Shown here piece by piece: positions 7,729-15,110 of a stretch of DNA of 64,000 bases. This stretch comes from Moraxella ovis (lineage in GTDB: Bacteria > Pseudomonadota > Gammaproteobacteria > Pseudomonadales > Moraxellaceae), in assembly GCF_900453105.1 (NCBI RefSeq), contig NZ_UGPW01000001.1, forward strand, positions 2,170,001-2,234,000. The letters are read 5' to 3'. The position numbers and the translations under genes were made by a program. The number at the start of each line of letters is the position of its first letter. The stretch's first letter is position 1. The notes under the pieces are model-generated. The model was given only the letters and a program-made list of their open reading frames with translations. It did no database searches and was not told where the DNA came from.

Positions 7729-8745
7729 ATGGGTTTGTTTGAACGTTTTTTAAGCCTTTGGGTGGCGTTGGCGATTGTGCTGGGCGTGGTTTTGGGTGTT
7801 TGGTTTCCCAATGTATTTCAATGGGTTGCATCTTTGGAAGTGGCTCATGTGAATTTGCCTGTGGCGATACTGATTTGGCTGATGATTTATCCGATGATGA
7901 TTCAGATTGATTGGTCGGCAATCAAAGACGTGGGCAAAAAACCAAAGGGCTTATTTTTAACCTTATTTATCAACTGGTTGGTCAAGCCGTTTACGATGGC
8001 GATGTTCGGCTGGTTATTTTTTCGGGTGTTTTTTGCAGGTTGGGTGGACGCACAGTCGGCACAAGAATACATTGCCGGCATGATTTTGCTGGGCGTGGCA
8101 CCGTGTACGGCAATGGTGTTTGTGTGGTCGCAACTGGTCAAAGGCGACCCCAATTACACTTTGGTGCAGGTTTCGGTCAATGATTTGATTATGATTGTGG
8201 CGTATGCTCCGATTGCAGGCGTATTGCTCGGCGTAAGCGACATAGAGATTCCGTGGAATACCTTGATTTTAAGCACGGTTTTATATGTGCTGTTGCCCTT
8301 GCTGGCAGGCTGGCTTACCCGCTCTTATTTACAAAAATCGGGTAAATCGGTGGCACAATTTTCAGGCAGCCTAAAACCCTTTTCCGTGATGGGCTTGATT
8401 TTGACGGTGGTGTTGCTATTCGCCTTTCAAGCCCAAACCATTATTGCCAACCCTTTGATTATTCTGCTGATTGCTATTCCCCTGCTGGCACAGACTTACG
8501 GCATTTTTGCCTTGACTCACGTTTTGGCAAAATGGCTCAAATTACCACACGAAATTTCCGCCCCTGCGTGCTTGATTGGCACGAGTAATTTTTTTGAATT
8601 GGCGGTGGCGGTGGCAATTTCTTTGTTCGGTTTGCACTCGGGGGCGGCATTGGCAACGGTGGTCGGTGTGCTGGTGGAAGTGCCTGTGATGTTGTCGCTG
8701 GTGTGGTGGATAAACCGAAAATCGCTGGGGAATAAAGGGGTGTAG
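7729..8745 (+). CDS. acr3: ACR3 arsenite efflux permease (copy 1)
   Basis: 338-aa inner-membrane protein with about 10 hydrophobic segments. It belongs to the ACR3 (bile acid:Na+ symporter superfamily) type rather than ArsB. Landmarks are [21 protein letters not shown], the essential transmembrane Cys in [20 protein letters not shown], and the C-terminal [19 protein letters not shown]. It exports As(III) using the proton-motive force. It ends the arsR-arsC-acr3 operon. Compared with the copy at 17438, most residues are identical and differences are spread evenly, so the copies are old paralogues or separate imports. Confidence 0.92.
   Translation: MGLFERFLSLWVALAIVLGVVLGVWFPNVFQWVASLEVAHVNLPVAILIWLMIYPMMIQIDWSAIKDVGKKPKGLFLTLFINWLVKPFTMAMFGWLFFRVFFAGWVDAQSAQEYIAGMILLGVAPCTAMVFVWSQLVKGDPNYTLVQVSVNDLIMIVAYAPIAGVLLGVSDIEIPWNTLILSTVLYVLLPLLAGWLTRSYLQKSGKSVAQFSGSLKPFSVMGLILTVVLLFAFQAQTIIANPLIILLIAIPLLAQTYGIFALTHVLAKWLKLPHEISAPACLIGTSNFFELAVAVAISLFGLHSGAALATVVGVLVEVPVMLSLVWWINRKSLGNKGV
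8361..8375 (+). repeat. DUS-like word inside acr3
   Basis: TTCAGGCAGCCTAAA, one base from the exact DUS at 7259 and 8750. Confidence 0.45.
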
Positions 8746-8749
8746 GTTT

Positions 8750-8764
8750 TTCAGGCAGCCTGAA
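8750..8764. repeat. Neisseriaceae DNA uptake sequence (king/sim dialect)
   Basis: TTCAGGCAGCCTGAA, identical to the word at 7259, 4 nt after the acr3 stop codon. Confidence 0.75.
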
Positions 8765-8787
8765 AGTTATTTTGCAAAATTTAAAAA

Positions 8788-8825
8788 TAAAAACACCGCT
8801 TGAACATCAATCCAAACGGTGTTTT
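8788..8825. terminator. Bidirectional terminator between acr3 and the CDF gene
   Basis: AAAACACCG..TTG pairs with CAA.CGGTGTTTT, with A- and T-rich flanks on both sides. It serves two convergent genes. Confidence 0.8.
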
Positions 8826-8828
8826 AAA

Positions 8829-9443
8829 TTAACTGACTTTTAATTCCGCCCAAGCCCTTTTGATGATTTCTTGACTGGCTTGTAATGCCAAAAATGCCAA
8901 AACAAACGCCACAATTAAATCAGGATATTTTGATTGAAAGAAATAAACTGCCATACCCGCCAAAATTACCGCCACATTACCAATCGCATCGTTTCGGGAA
9001 CACACCCACACACTGCGGACATTGCTGTCGCCATCACGAAATTTTAATAATATCAACAATGCCGACACATTGACCAATAACGCCAAAAATCCCACAATGC
9101 TCATTTCAGAATAACTGGGCATTTCCCCATAAAACACACGATAAATGGTCGTCATTAAAATAAATAAACCAAAACCGCCCATCGTTAGCCCCTTAACCAT
9201 AGATGCTTTGGCTCGGTAACTTAACGCCATTGGCAAAACAATCAAACTTATCAAATAATTGGCACTGTCGCCCAAGAAATCCAAACTGTCCGACAACAGC
9301 GAAGTTGAACCTGATTTAACCCCCATCACAATTTCCACAAAAAACATTGATAAATTTAATATCAAGACAATCCACAAGGCTTTTTTGTACTTGGGCGATT
9401 GATGAATGGGCTGATTTGAACCACAACAATTTTGGCACGCCAT
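8829..9443 (-). CDS. Cation diffusion facilitator, short form
   Basis: 204-aa CDF-type metal exporter. It has an N-terminal Cys cluster (MACQNCCGS), six hydrophobic segments, the TM2 metal site SDSLDFLGDSANY and the TM5 segment CSRNDAIGNVAVI. It lacks the ~80-residue cytoplasmic C-terminal domain of longer members such as YiiP or CzcD, so it is a CTD-less CDF. It is transcribed divergently from a MerR regulator, whose 19-bp-spaced operator lies on this gene's promoter. Zn, Cd, Pb or Co efflux is likely; the metal cannot be fixed from sequence. Confidence 0.85.
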   Translation of the reverse strand: MACQNCCGSNQPIHQSPKYKKALWIVLILNLSMFFVEIVMGVKSGSTSLLSDSLDFLGDSANYLISLIVLPMALSYRAKASMVKGLTMGGFGLFILMTTIYRVFYGEMPSYSEMSIVGFLALLVNVSALLILLKFRDGDSNVRSVWVCSRNDAIGNVAVILAGMAVYFFQSKYPDLIVAFVLAFLALQASQEIIKRAWAELKVS

Positions 9444-9479
9444 TTTTTTTGCTCCTGTTTTAAGATGAAAATTTGCTAT

Positions 9480-9510
9480 ACTATAAACTCCGTAGTCATT
9501 ACAGGGTCAA
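9480..9510 (-). promoter_or_regulatory. MerR-type promoter (19-bp spacer) of the CDF gene
   Basis: On the minus strand: -35 TTGACC (9510-9505), a 19-bp spacer with the dyad CTGTAATGACTACGGAG, and -10 TATAGT (9485-9480). The long spacer is the hallmark of promoters untwisted by metal-bound MerR/ZntR/CadR proteins. Confidence 0.85.
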
Positions 9511-9516
9511 GCCAAA

Positions 9517-9915
9517 ATGTCAAAATTTTTTAAAATAAAACAAGCCAGCGAACAGACAGGCGTGCATTTGGAAACCATTCGTTATTATGAAAAACAAGGC
9601 TTAATCAGCCCCACGCACCAACAAAATGGCTATCGTGTATTTGACGAACAAACACTTGCTCAATTACGCTTTATCAAAGCCTGTCGCAATATCGGTTTTT
9701 CTTTAAATAACATCAAAACACTGTTGCAATTACAACAAACGCCTACCAAACAATGCAATGAAGTCAATGCACTTGCTGAGCAACATTTGGCATATTTGGA
9801 CGAACAAATCACAGAACTACAACAAGTTAAAACTTTTTTAATGCAATTTGTGGGTTGTGAAAATAAAACGGTTGATAAGTGTCAGATTATTCAAGGTATT
9901 AAAGAAAAAGAATAG
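9517..9915 (+). CDS. MerR-family heavy-metal regulator
   Basis: 132-aa MerR protein with the HTH FKIKQASEQTGVHLETIRYYEKQGLI at the N-terminus and a long dimerisation helix. Cysteines at the start of the dimer helix (KQCNEVN, about residue 79) and in the C-terminal loop (FVGCENKTVDKC) match the three-Cys layout of CadR/PbrR/ZntR. It should respond to a divalent soft metal and activate the divergent CDF gene. The start codon lies 6 bp from the operator, so autoregulation is expected. Confidence 0.88.
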   Translation: MSKFFKIKQASEQTGVHLETIRYYEKQGLISPTHQQNGYRVFDEQTLAQLRFIKACRNIGFSLNNIKTLLQLQQTPTKQCNEVNALAEQHLAYLDEQITELQQVKTFLMQFVGCENKTVDKCQIIQGIKEKE

Positions 9916-9925
9916 CGGAATATTT

Positions 9926-9940
9926 TTCAGGCTGTCAGAA
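9926..9940. repeat. Degenerate DUS-like word
   Basis: TTCAGGCTGTCAGAA, two mismatches from TTCAGGCTGCCTGAA. Confidence 0.3.
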
Positions 9941-9993
9941 AAGGTTATTTTGTAAAATTTTAAAAGAAAAACACCGTTTGAATTGCTCAACCA

Positions 9994-10015
9994 CTTTTGC
10001 CAAATTGGCATAAAT
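9994..10015. promoter_or_regulatory. Orphan LTTR-type operator
   Basis: Second copy of the 22-bp motif, holding the perfect palindrome TGCCAAATTGGCA (T-N11-A). No gene start is adjacent; merR ends upstream and a convergent gene ends downstream. This suggests a gene deleted from this spot. Confidence 0.45.
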
Positions 10016-10020
10016 GGACT

Positions 10021-10035
10021 TTCAGGCTGCCTGAA
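10021..10035. repeat. Neisseriaceae DNA uptake sequence (sim/king dialect)
   Basis: TTCAGGCTGCCTGAA: AGGCTGCCTGAA on plus, AGGCAGCCTGAA on minus. Reverse complement of the words at 7259 and 8750. Confidence 0.75.
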
Positions 10036-10061
10036 AAACGGTTTTGCCGATTTTGCAAAGA

Positions 10062-10097
10062 AAAACACCGCTTGAACCTTCATTCAAACGGTGTGGT
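10062..10097. terminator. Bidirectional terminator
   Basis: ACACCGCTTGAA pairs with TTCAAACGGTGT around a 6-nt loop. It follows the stop at 10110 on the minus strand, and merR on the plus strand. Confidence 0.75.
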
Positions 10098-10109
10098 ATC
10101 TAATGAATA

Positions 10110-11131
10110 TTAATATTCAAGCGGTTTATATTCAACCGGCACCCAAGAGAAACCTTTGGCTTCTTTGCGCAGATGTCCTAAACCGGGGAATGGAAGGTGT
10201 GCACCTGCAATCCACACTTTGCGCTCGGCTAATTGTGGCAGAATGTCTAAACGAGCTTGTCTTGCCCCTTTTGCATCGACATCAAATTCCGCAGCGACCT
10301 CAGGTTCAGGTAATTGCAAGGCGTGATTATGCAATAAATCACCCCATACAAATAAGCTTTCGCCATTGGAAGTCACTTCTACGCTGGAATGCCCCGGAGT
10401 ATGCCCTGTGGTTGCCACCGATTTGAAATTCGGTATAATCTCATCGCCCAAATTATAATACTTCACACGCCCTGCCACCGCATAAGGGGCGATTGCATCT
10501 CGTGTCCACTGTGCATATTTCTGCGTATGCTCGGGCATTTCTTTGATTGGTGTATCTAACCAAAACGCTTTTTCTTGATTAGCGATATAAACCGTTGCAT
10601 TAGGAAATTCCATTTTGCCATTGCGAGTTACGCCACTAAAATGGTCAAAATGCAAACGCGTTGGAATGATAATATCCACCTGTTCAGGACGATAGCCTGA
10701 TTTAATCAAACTTTCGGCTAATTTACCCACTTTATCGTCAAACACATCGCCAGAACCTGCGTCAAGTAGCACCAAATTTTTGCCTGTGTTAATCAAATAT
10801 CCCGTAACAGCCGTTTGCACGCCACCATCTGGAAGCATTGGACGAAATTGCCCTGAAATCAACTCATCTAATTGTTTTTTGGTCAATCTGGTGAATTTTG
10901 ATAAGCAGGAACGCCAATGGACAAATAGCCGTCATACAAAGCGGTAACTTCATAATCGCCAAGCATCATACGATAGTAGCCGTCCACTTGGGTGCGTTTT
11001 TGTGCTACGGCATTTTCTGTGGGTTGATAAACTGCGTGTGAATGCGAATGCGTACCGTGAGCCATTGCCACTGAGCTAAAAAGCGAGCCTGCAAGCAATA
11101 ACGCCGTGCTGATTTTGGATAATGTTTTCAT
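10110..11131 (-). pseudogene. Secreted MBL-fold metallo-hydrolase, one frameshift
   Basis: ORFs 11131-10883 and 10886-10110 join into a ~340-aa protein if one A is added to the A4 run at about 10898-10901 (restoring AYQKFTRLTKKQLDEL). The first part carries a signal peptide (MKTLSKISTALLLAGSLFSSVAMA), then a His-rich stretch and GYYRMMLGDYEVTALYDGY. The second part has the metal ligands TRLHFDHFSG (variant of HxHxDH), TGHTPGHSS and the late AGAHLPFPGLGH. The HxHxDH motif reads RLHFDH, so its first His is replaced by Arg. A periplasmic lactonase-like or esterase role is possible. The substrate is unknown. Confidence 0.78.
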
Positions 11132-11245
11132 AAAAAACCTTATTAAAATAATGAATAATAGATAAAGCCAAATGCCCTATCCTGTGAAGTGAGCATATTG
11201 TAATGGCTTTTTAAATTTTGTTAAAATAACAACAATCACATAACA

Positions 11246-11267
11246 CTTTTGCCAATTTAGCACAAAT
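11246..11267 (-). promoter_or_regulatory. LTTR-type operator upstream of the MBL hydrolase
   Basis: Third copy of the 22-bp motif, core TGCCAATTTAGCA, about 115 bp upstream of the start at 11131. The region between site and gene aligns with that upstream of the LLM gene at 2626. Confidence 0.5.
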
Positions 11268-11360
11268 GAACCTCAAAATTGGTTTACAACCCATATAAAA
11301 TCAAGCAAAATAACCTTTTTGTGGGTATAACCCTAAGCAGTTAATAGAATAATATGAATA

Positions 11361-12062
11361 TTGATGGCGAATATACAAATGTTTAAAAAATACTTGATTT
11401 CGTATCAAAATGAGATTTTGTCTGCCAGACATTATATAGGTGTTGGCGATACAATCATATTATTGCACGGTGCAGGAGAAACCAATCAATCTGTATTAGA
11501 ACCTGTGGCAAAAATATTACAAAACCACAATTACAATGTGATTAGCTTTGATTATTCAGGACACGGAGAAAGTAGTCATCATAATCCGTCATCTGTTGCT
11601 ATTAAAACAGAGCAAGCATTAACGGTCATCAATTATTTTAAATGTTTAAATATACATTTATTTGCTTGGAGTATGAGTGGGCAAATTGCAGTAAATTTAT
11701 TGAAATATTTTCCAAATATTCAATCGCTTACTTTATTTTCCCCTGCTTTATATGCCAAAGATATTATGGATATTGAATTTGGTGAAAATTTTAAACTCGC
11801 ATTGAGAGAACAGGGTAACTGGCATAGAACAAATGCCAAAGATTTATTACCAAAATTTCAAGGAAAATTAACTTTAATTCGCCCAAAGTATGACCCGGTT
11901 ATCCCAAATGGAGTCAGTCAAATCTATAAAGAATATAGCAATCCTGATTTATTTCAAGAAATTATTTTAGAAAATGCTCCACATACTTTGGGTGCTTGGT
12001 TTAATGAAAATCCTAATCAGTTTTTGGAAATATTTAAAATTATTAGATATAGATTAAAATAA
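11361..12062 (+). CDS. Alpha/beta-hydrolase, substrate unknown
   Basis: 233-aa alpha/beta-hydrolase without a signal peptide. It has the oxyanion-hole segment IILLHGAGETNQS (residues 31-43), DYSGHGESS, a nucleophile elbow FAWSMSGQIAV with Ser in place, a late Asp (RPKYDPVIP) and His (NAPHTLGAW). The elbow reads W-S-M-S-G instead of G-x-S-x-G. Base composition is clearly more AT-rich than the neighbours. The upstream ATG pair leaves the exact start uncertain (11361 or 11364). No operon partner. Confidence 0.75.
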   Translation: MMANIQMFKKYLISYQNEILSARHYIGVGDTIILLHGAGETNQSVLEPVAKILQNHNYNVISFDYSGHGESSHHNPSSVAIKTEQALTVINYFKCLNIHLFAWSMSGQIAVNLLKYFPNIQSLTLFSPALYAKDIMDIEFGENFKLALREQGNWHRTNAKDLLPKFQGKLTLIRPKYDPVIPNGVSQIYKEYSNPDLFQEIILENAPHTLGAWFNENPNQFLEIFKIIRYRLK

Positions 12063-12101
12063 AATTACCCCTACGAGCTATTGTGCTTGCAGGGGTATAA
12101 C

Positions 12102-12890
12102 TTAATTCAAAAGAGTGATGATATATTGGTACATTGGATTATTTTTATCAAAAAGCAATTTGAGAGCCATTGAAATACTGATAATGATAAGTAATGGCTT
12201 TATAAGCTTTGAGCCAAATTTAACCGCAAACCTCGCCCCCAAATTAGCACCAATATAAGCACCAACTGCCATTGTGATGGCGACAGGAAAAATAATTGCT
12301 CCATAAAATAAAAATACAGACAGCGAGCCAAAGTTACAAGCAACATTAGCAAGTTTAGTATAAGACATTGCATTAAGTAATTTGCAGCCCAGCAATACAA
12401 TAAACGCTATTAGGAAAAATGAACCTACACCTGGACCGAATATGCCATCATAAAATCCCAATACAGGAGCAATAATTAGACTGAATAAAAAATACGATAT
12501 TTTTGCCTGCCCTTCCTTGCTGTCATCCAATTTTGGTGAAAACATAAAATAAATAGCAACACATATCAATAAAATCGGCACTATTGTTAATAGTATGTGT
12601 TTGGGAATAAGATTGACTGATACAGCACCAATCGCTCCGCCCAAAAAAGACATTAACGCAATAGGCAAGCCTTTTTTCCAGTCAATCAAACCCTTGCGAG
12701 CAAAAGAAATAGTTGCAGACAAGGTTGCAGCAGCAGCTTGTAGCTTATTGGTTGCAATGGCAGATACAGGTGGAACACCAGCTAGCAACAAGGCAGGAAG
12801 CGTAATAAGCCCGCCCCCACCCGCAATAGCATCAATAAAACCAGCTACCATTGCAACAAAGCCTAATATTGTAATAATATATAAATCCAC
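12102..12890 (-). CDS. TSUP (TauE/SafE) family transporter
   Basis: 262-aa membrane protein of the sulfite-exporter TauE/SafE family. It begins with the repeat signature GFIDAIAGGGGLITLPALLLAGVPP, with the second repeat FYDGIFGPGVGSFFLIAFI in the middle. About eight hydrophobic segments. Family members move sulfite, sulfoacetate or other organic anions. It starts 5 bp after the stop of the dioxygenase-like gene, so the two form an operon. Both may act on one small sulfonate or carboxylate; that is inference. Confidence 0.85.
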   Translation of the reverse strand: MDLYIITILGFVAMVAGFIDAIAGGGGLITLPALLLAGVPPVSAIATNKLQAAAATLSATISFARKGLIDWKKGLPIALMSFLGGAIGAVSVNLIPKHILLTIVPILLICVAIYFMFSPKLDDSKEGQAKISYFLFSLIIAPVLGFYDGIFGPGVGSFFLIAFIVLLGCKLLNAMSYTKLANVACNFGSLSVFLFYGAIIFPVAITMAVGAYIGANLGARFAVKFGSKLIKPLLIIISISMALKLLFDKNNPMYQYIITLLN

Positions 12891-12895
12891 TTCTA

Positions 12896-13948
12896 TTATC
12901 CTTGTACTAGTGCTGGATTATCTTGCAATTTTATGCATTCAATATTATTTTTATACCCAAAAATACGAATTAGCAATCTTCTATTATCTTGGATAACATC
13001 ACGACAATCAAGTGCTAATGTATTATTTATAATCATACAAGTACTTGGTTGAAGATTGATTTTATAAGCTGCGGCATTATCAATCAAAGAATTAAATTTA
13101 TCTAATGCTAATTTAACTTCTTCAGGTGCATTTGTATTAGCTGTAAAACGATAAGAATTATATTTAATACCGATAACACCATCGTCATTAAATTCCACAA
13201 TAGCTACTTTTGAACCACCAGTACCTTTTCCGTCAGTAAAAGTTTCACTACGAGTAAAATCAAAATTATTAGTTGTTAATGCTAACAACTCCATATAATG
13301 TAATTGTTCTAATATTGGTTGTAACGGAATGACGGTAGTTGGCTCTGATAGTGGATTATAGCGTGCAGTCAAAACCAATGATGATGGAGCAGGAGAATGA
13401 CTATCTACAACTTTTGTAGCAGAATGATAGGGTGCCTCTGTGTGAGCACCCAATGCAATACCAGAATGAGAACTTTTATCTGCCTTACTTGCGTCTTCAT
13501 TGGCTAATTTAGTTGCTCCGCCACCTTTGAAGTTGCCAACCAAACGCATAATTTTTCCATAATTATCAATATCGTAAGCAAAAGCAAATTGCTCTACTGT
13601 TGCTAACAAAATTTGATTAGAGGCAGATAATTTTAAACACTCCAAATCAGTTTCCAGTGTCTGCATAGACGGTAAACTACTAGGTAGTTCAATATTAGAA
13701 CCGTCTATATTTTTATCATAGAGATTTTCAAAAACAATCACACAAGTTTCCTGTTTGATAAATTTTTGAATTTCTAACTTTTGAATTTCATTAAAATGAG
13801 TGCTAAGCAAGATATTAGCGGTCTCTTGTGCTAATTGCTTTGCCTCCACCGCCTGACAGCCACCAAGTTTCGCAATCTTTGTAGCAACCTCCTGTACAAG
13901 CAAAGCTGCTTGCTCCGATAAATGGATTGATGATTTAAACTGTTTCAT
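12896..13948 (-). CDS. Clavaminate-synthase/TauD-like dioxygenase candidate
   Basis: 350-aa protein that I place tentatively with Fe(II)/2-oxoglutarate oxygenases of the CAS-like group. LGAHTEAPYHSA (near residue 170) gives an HxE metal pair as in asparagine or arginine oxygenases. A late INNTLALDCRDVIQDNRRLLIRIFGY segment aligns with the N(x)n-HGR...R region. There the expected second His of the iron triad reads Asp (LDCRD). The 2-OG-binding Arg is plausible in RRLLIR. It may be an atypical or non-catalytic member. It is co-transcribed with the TSUP transporter and divergent from a LysR gene. Confidence 0.55.
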   Translation of the reverse strand: MKQFKSSIHLSEQAALLVQEVATKIAKLGGCQAVEAKQLAQETANILLSTHFNEIQKLEIQKFIKQETCVIVFENLYDKNIDGSNIELPSSLPSMQTLETDLECLKLSASNQILLATVEQFAFAYDIDNYGKIMRLVGNFKGGGATKLANEDASKADKSSHSGIALGAHTEAPYHSATKVVDSHSPAPSSLVLTARYNPLSEPTTVIPLQPILEQLHYMELLALTTNNFDFTRSETFTDGKGTGGSKVAIVEFNDDGVIGIKYNSYRFTANTNAPEEVKLALDKFNSLIDNAAAYKINLQPSTCMIINNTLALDCRDVIQDNRRLLIRIFGYKNNIECIKLQDNPALVQG

Positions 13949-14059
13949 AAAAAACTTCTCAATATTAAATTATTTTATAATATAACATAACATTAGTTAC
14001 CAATAAAGAACTTAAAAAAAACAATTTTTAGGATTTTTTTCGCAGTCATATCATCAAAT

Positions 14060-15040
14060 ATGTTAAAATCACACCAATCACAAAATACTTTTCCTAATTT
14101 TGCACAAAGGAACCCTAAAAACATCACCTTTTACGCCCTAGAACTCTTTTTAGCCGTTGCCAAAGAAAAGAATTTTTCCGAAGTGGTTCGTCGTTACGAT
14201 GTGGCAAGTTCGGTCATTTCTCGGCAAATCAAACAGCTTGAAGATGATTTTGGGCAAACGCTGTTTTACCGAAACACCCGTGCGATGAGTTTGACCCAAG
14301 CGGGTGAACAGTTTGCCAAGCACGCTCATGCAATGTTGAGCCAGTTCCAGAGCCTAAATGAAGAACTTCATCGTAGCAACCAAGAGCCGCACGGCATTAT
14401 TCGCCTGAATGCACCGGTATTCTTCGGGCAGAAACATATTGCACCCCACTTGGCGGAGTTGCACCGCCGTTATCCGAAATTGCATATTCAGCTCACCCAG
14501 ACCGATGATTTTATCGATCCGTATAGTGAAACGGCGGACGTGATTTTTCGGGTATCGGCATTGGTGGACAGTAATCTGAAACTGCGGATCATTGCCCCGC
14601 AACGCCATTTTCTGCTTGCCTCACCGAGCTATCTCGCCCAACACGGCACGCTCAAGCAGTTGAGCGATTTGCCTCAACATCAAGGCTTGTTTTATCGAGG
14701 GCAGTTGGGCGTGTTACATTGGCGGTTTGGCAAACAAGGGAAGCAGATTGAGGCACAGCCGATGCTGATCAGCAACAATGCCAACAGCTTGATTGAAACA
14801 GCGGTAAACGGCGGCGGTTTGCTGATGATGCCGGATTGGGCGGTGCATCACGAGCTACGCAACGGCACGCTGGTGCAAGTGCTGCCCGACCAGCTGATTT
14901 CCAGCCAAGAGAGCGAGATTTTTATCTCAATGCTCACCCCACAAAGCACCTATCGCCCAGTGAATGTGCAAGCGGTGATGGATTTTTTTATCGAGAAATT
15001 AGACGGTGGGAAGTGTTGGCAGGTGGAAAGTGCGGTCTAA
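14060..15040 (+). CDS. LysR-family regulator with Pasteurellaceae-type uptake words
   Basis: Up to 326 aa. A full LysR body starts at about residue 21 (ITFYALELFLAVAKEKNFSEVVRRYDVASSVISRQIKQLE is the HTH region), followed by an effector domain of normal length. The first ~20 residues do not look like LysR sequence, and the DNA encoding them contains an LTTR-type operator. Either the true start codon was lost, or the gene was joined to host promoter DNA. No other ATG/GTG/TTG is in frame before the HTH. The 3' end carries Haemophilus- and Actinobacillus-type uptake words. Divergent from the dioxygenase-TSUP operon and convergent with an LLM monooxygenase. Confidence 0.82.
   Translation: MLKSHQSQNTFPNFAQRNPKNITFYALELFLAVAKEKNFSEVVRRYDVASSVISRQIKQLEDDFGQTLFYRNTRAMSLTQAGEQFAKHAHAMLSQFQSLNEELHRSNQEPHGIIRLNAPVFFGQKHIAPHLAELHRRYPKLHIQLTQTDDFIDPYSETADVIFRVSALVDSNLKLRIIAPQRHFLLASPSYLAQHGTLKQLSDLPQHQGLFYRGQLGVLHWRFGKQGKQIEAQPMLISNNANSLIETAVNGGGLLMMPDWAVHHELRNGTLVQVLPDQLISSQESEIFISMLTPQSTYRPVNVQAVMDFFIEKLDGGKCWQVESAV
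14088..14109. promoter_or_regulatory. LTTR-type operator overlapping the lysR 5' end
   Basis: Fourth copy of the 22-bp motif (core TCCTAATTTTGCA, weaker palindrome). It lies about 140 bp upstream of the divergent dioxygenase gene and inside the annotated start of lysR. Confidence 0.4.
15028..15036 (+). repeat. Pasteurellaceae uptake signal (Haemophilus type)
   Basis: AAGTGCGGT exactly, followed by CTAAATTTG, matching the AT-rich tail of the Haemophilus influenzae USS. It covers the last codons of lysR. Confidence 0.7.
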
Positions 15041-15059
15041 ATTTGCAAAGTTTTGAGGA

Positions 15060-15092
15060 AAAAGACCGCTTGCGTGTAGCAAACGGTCAGTT
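15060..15092. terminator. Terminator built on Actinobacillus-type uptake words
   Basis: GACCGCTTGC (15064-15073) pairs with GCAAACGGTC (15079-15088). The left arm, read on minus, is GCAAGCGGTC, close to the Apl-type USS ACAAGCGGTC. Lies between convergent lysR and the LLM gene. Confidence 0.65.
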
Positions 15093-15110
15093 TGTTTTCA
15101 AACATAAAGG

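Noticed and set aside
10883..10901. Programmed ribosomal frameshifting in the MBL hydrolase and similar split genes
   Set aside because: No X-XXY-YYZ heptamer followed by a structure was seen. Simple one-base tract changes explain each break, and several unrelated genes are affected.
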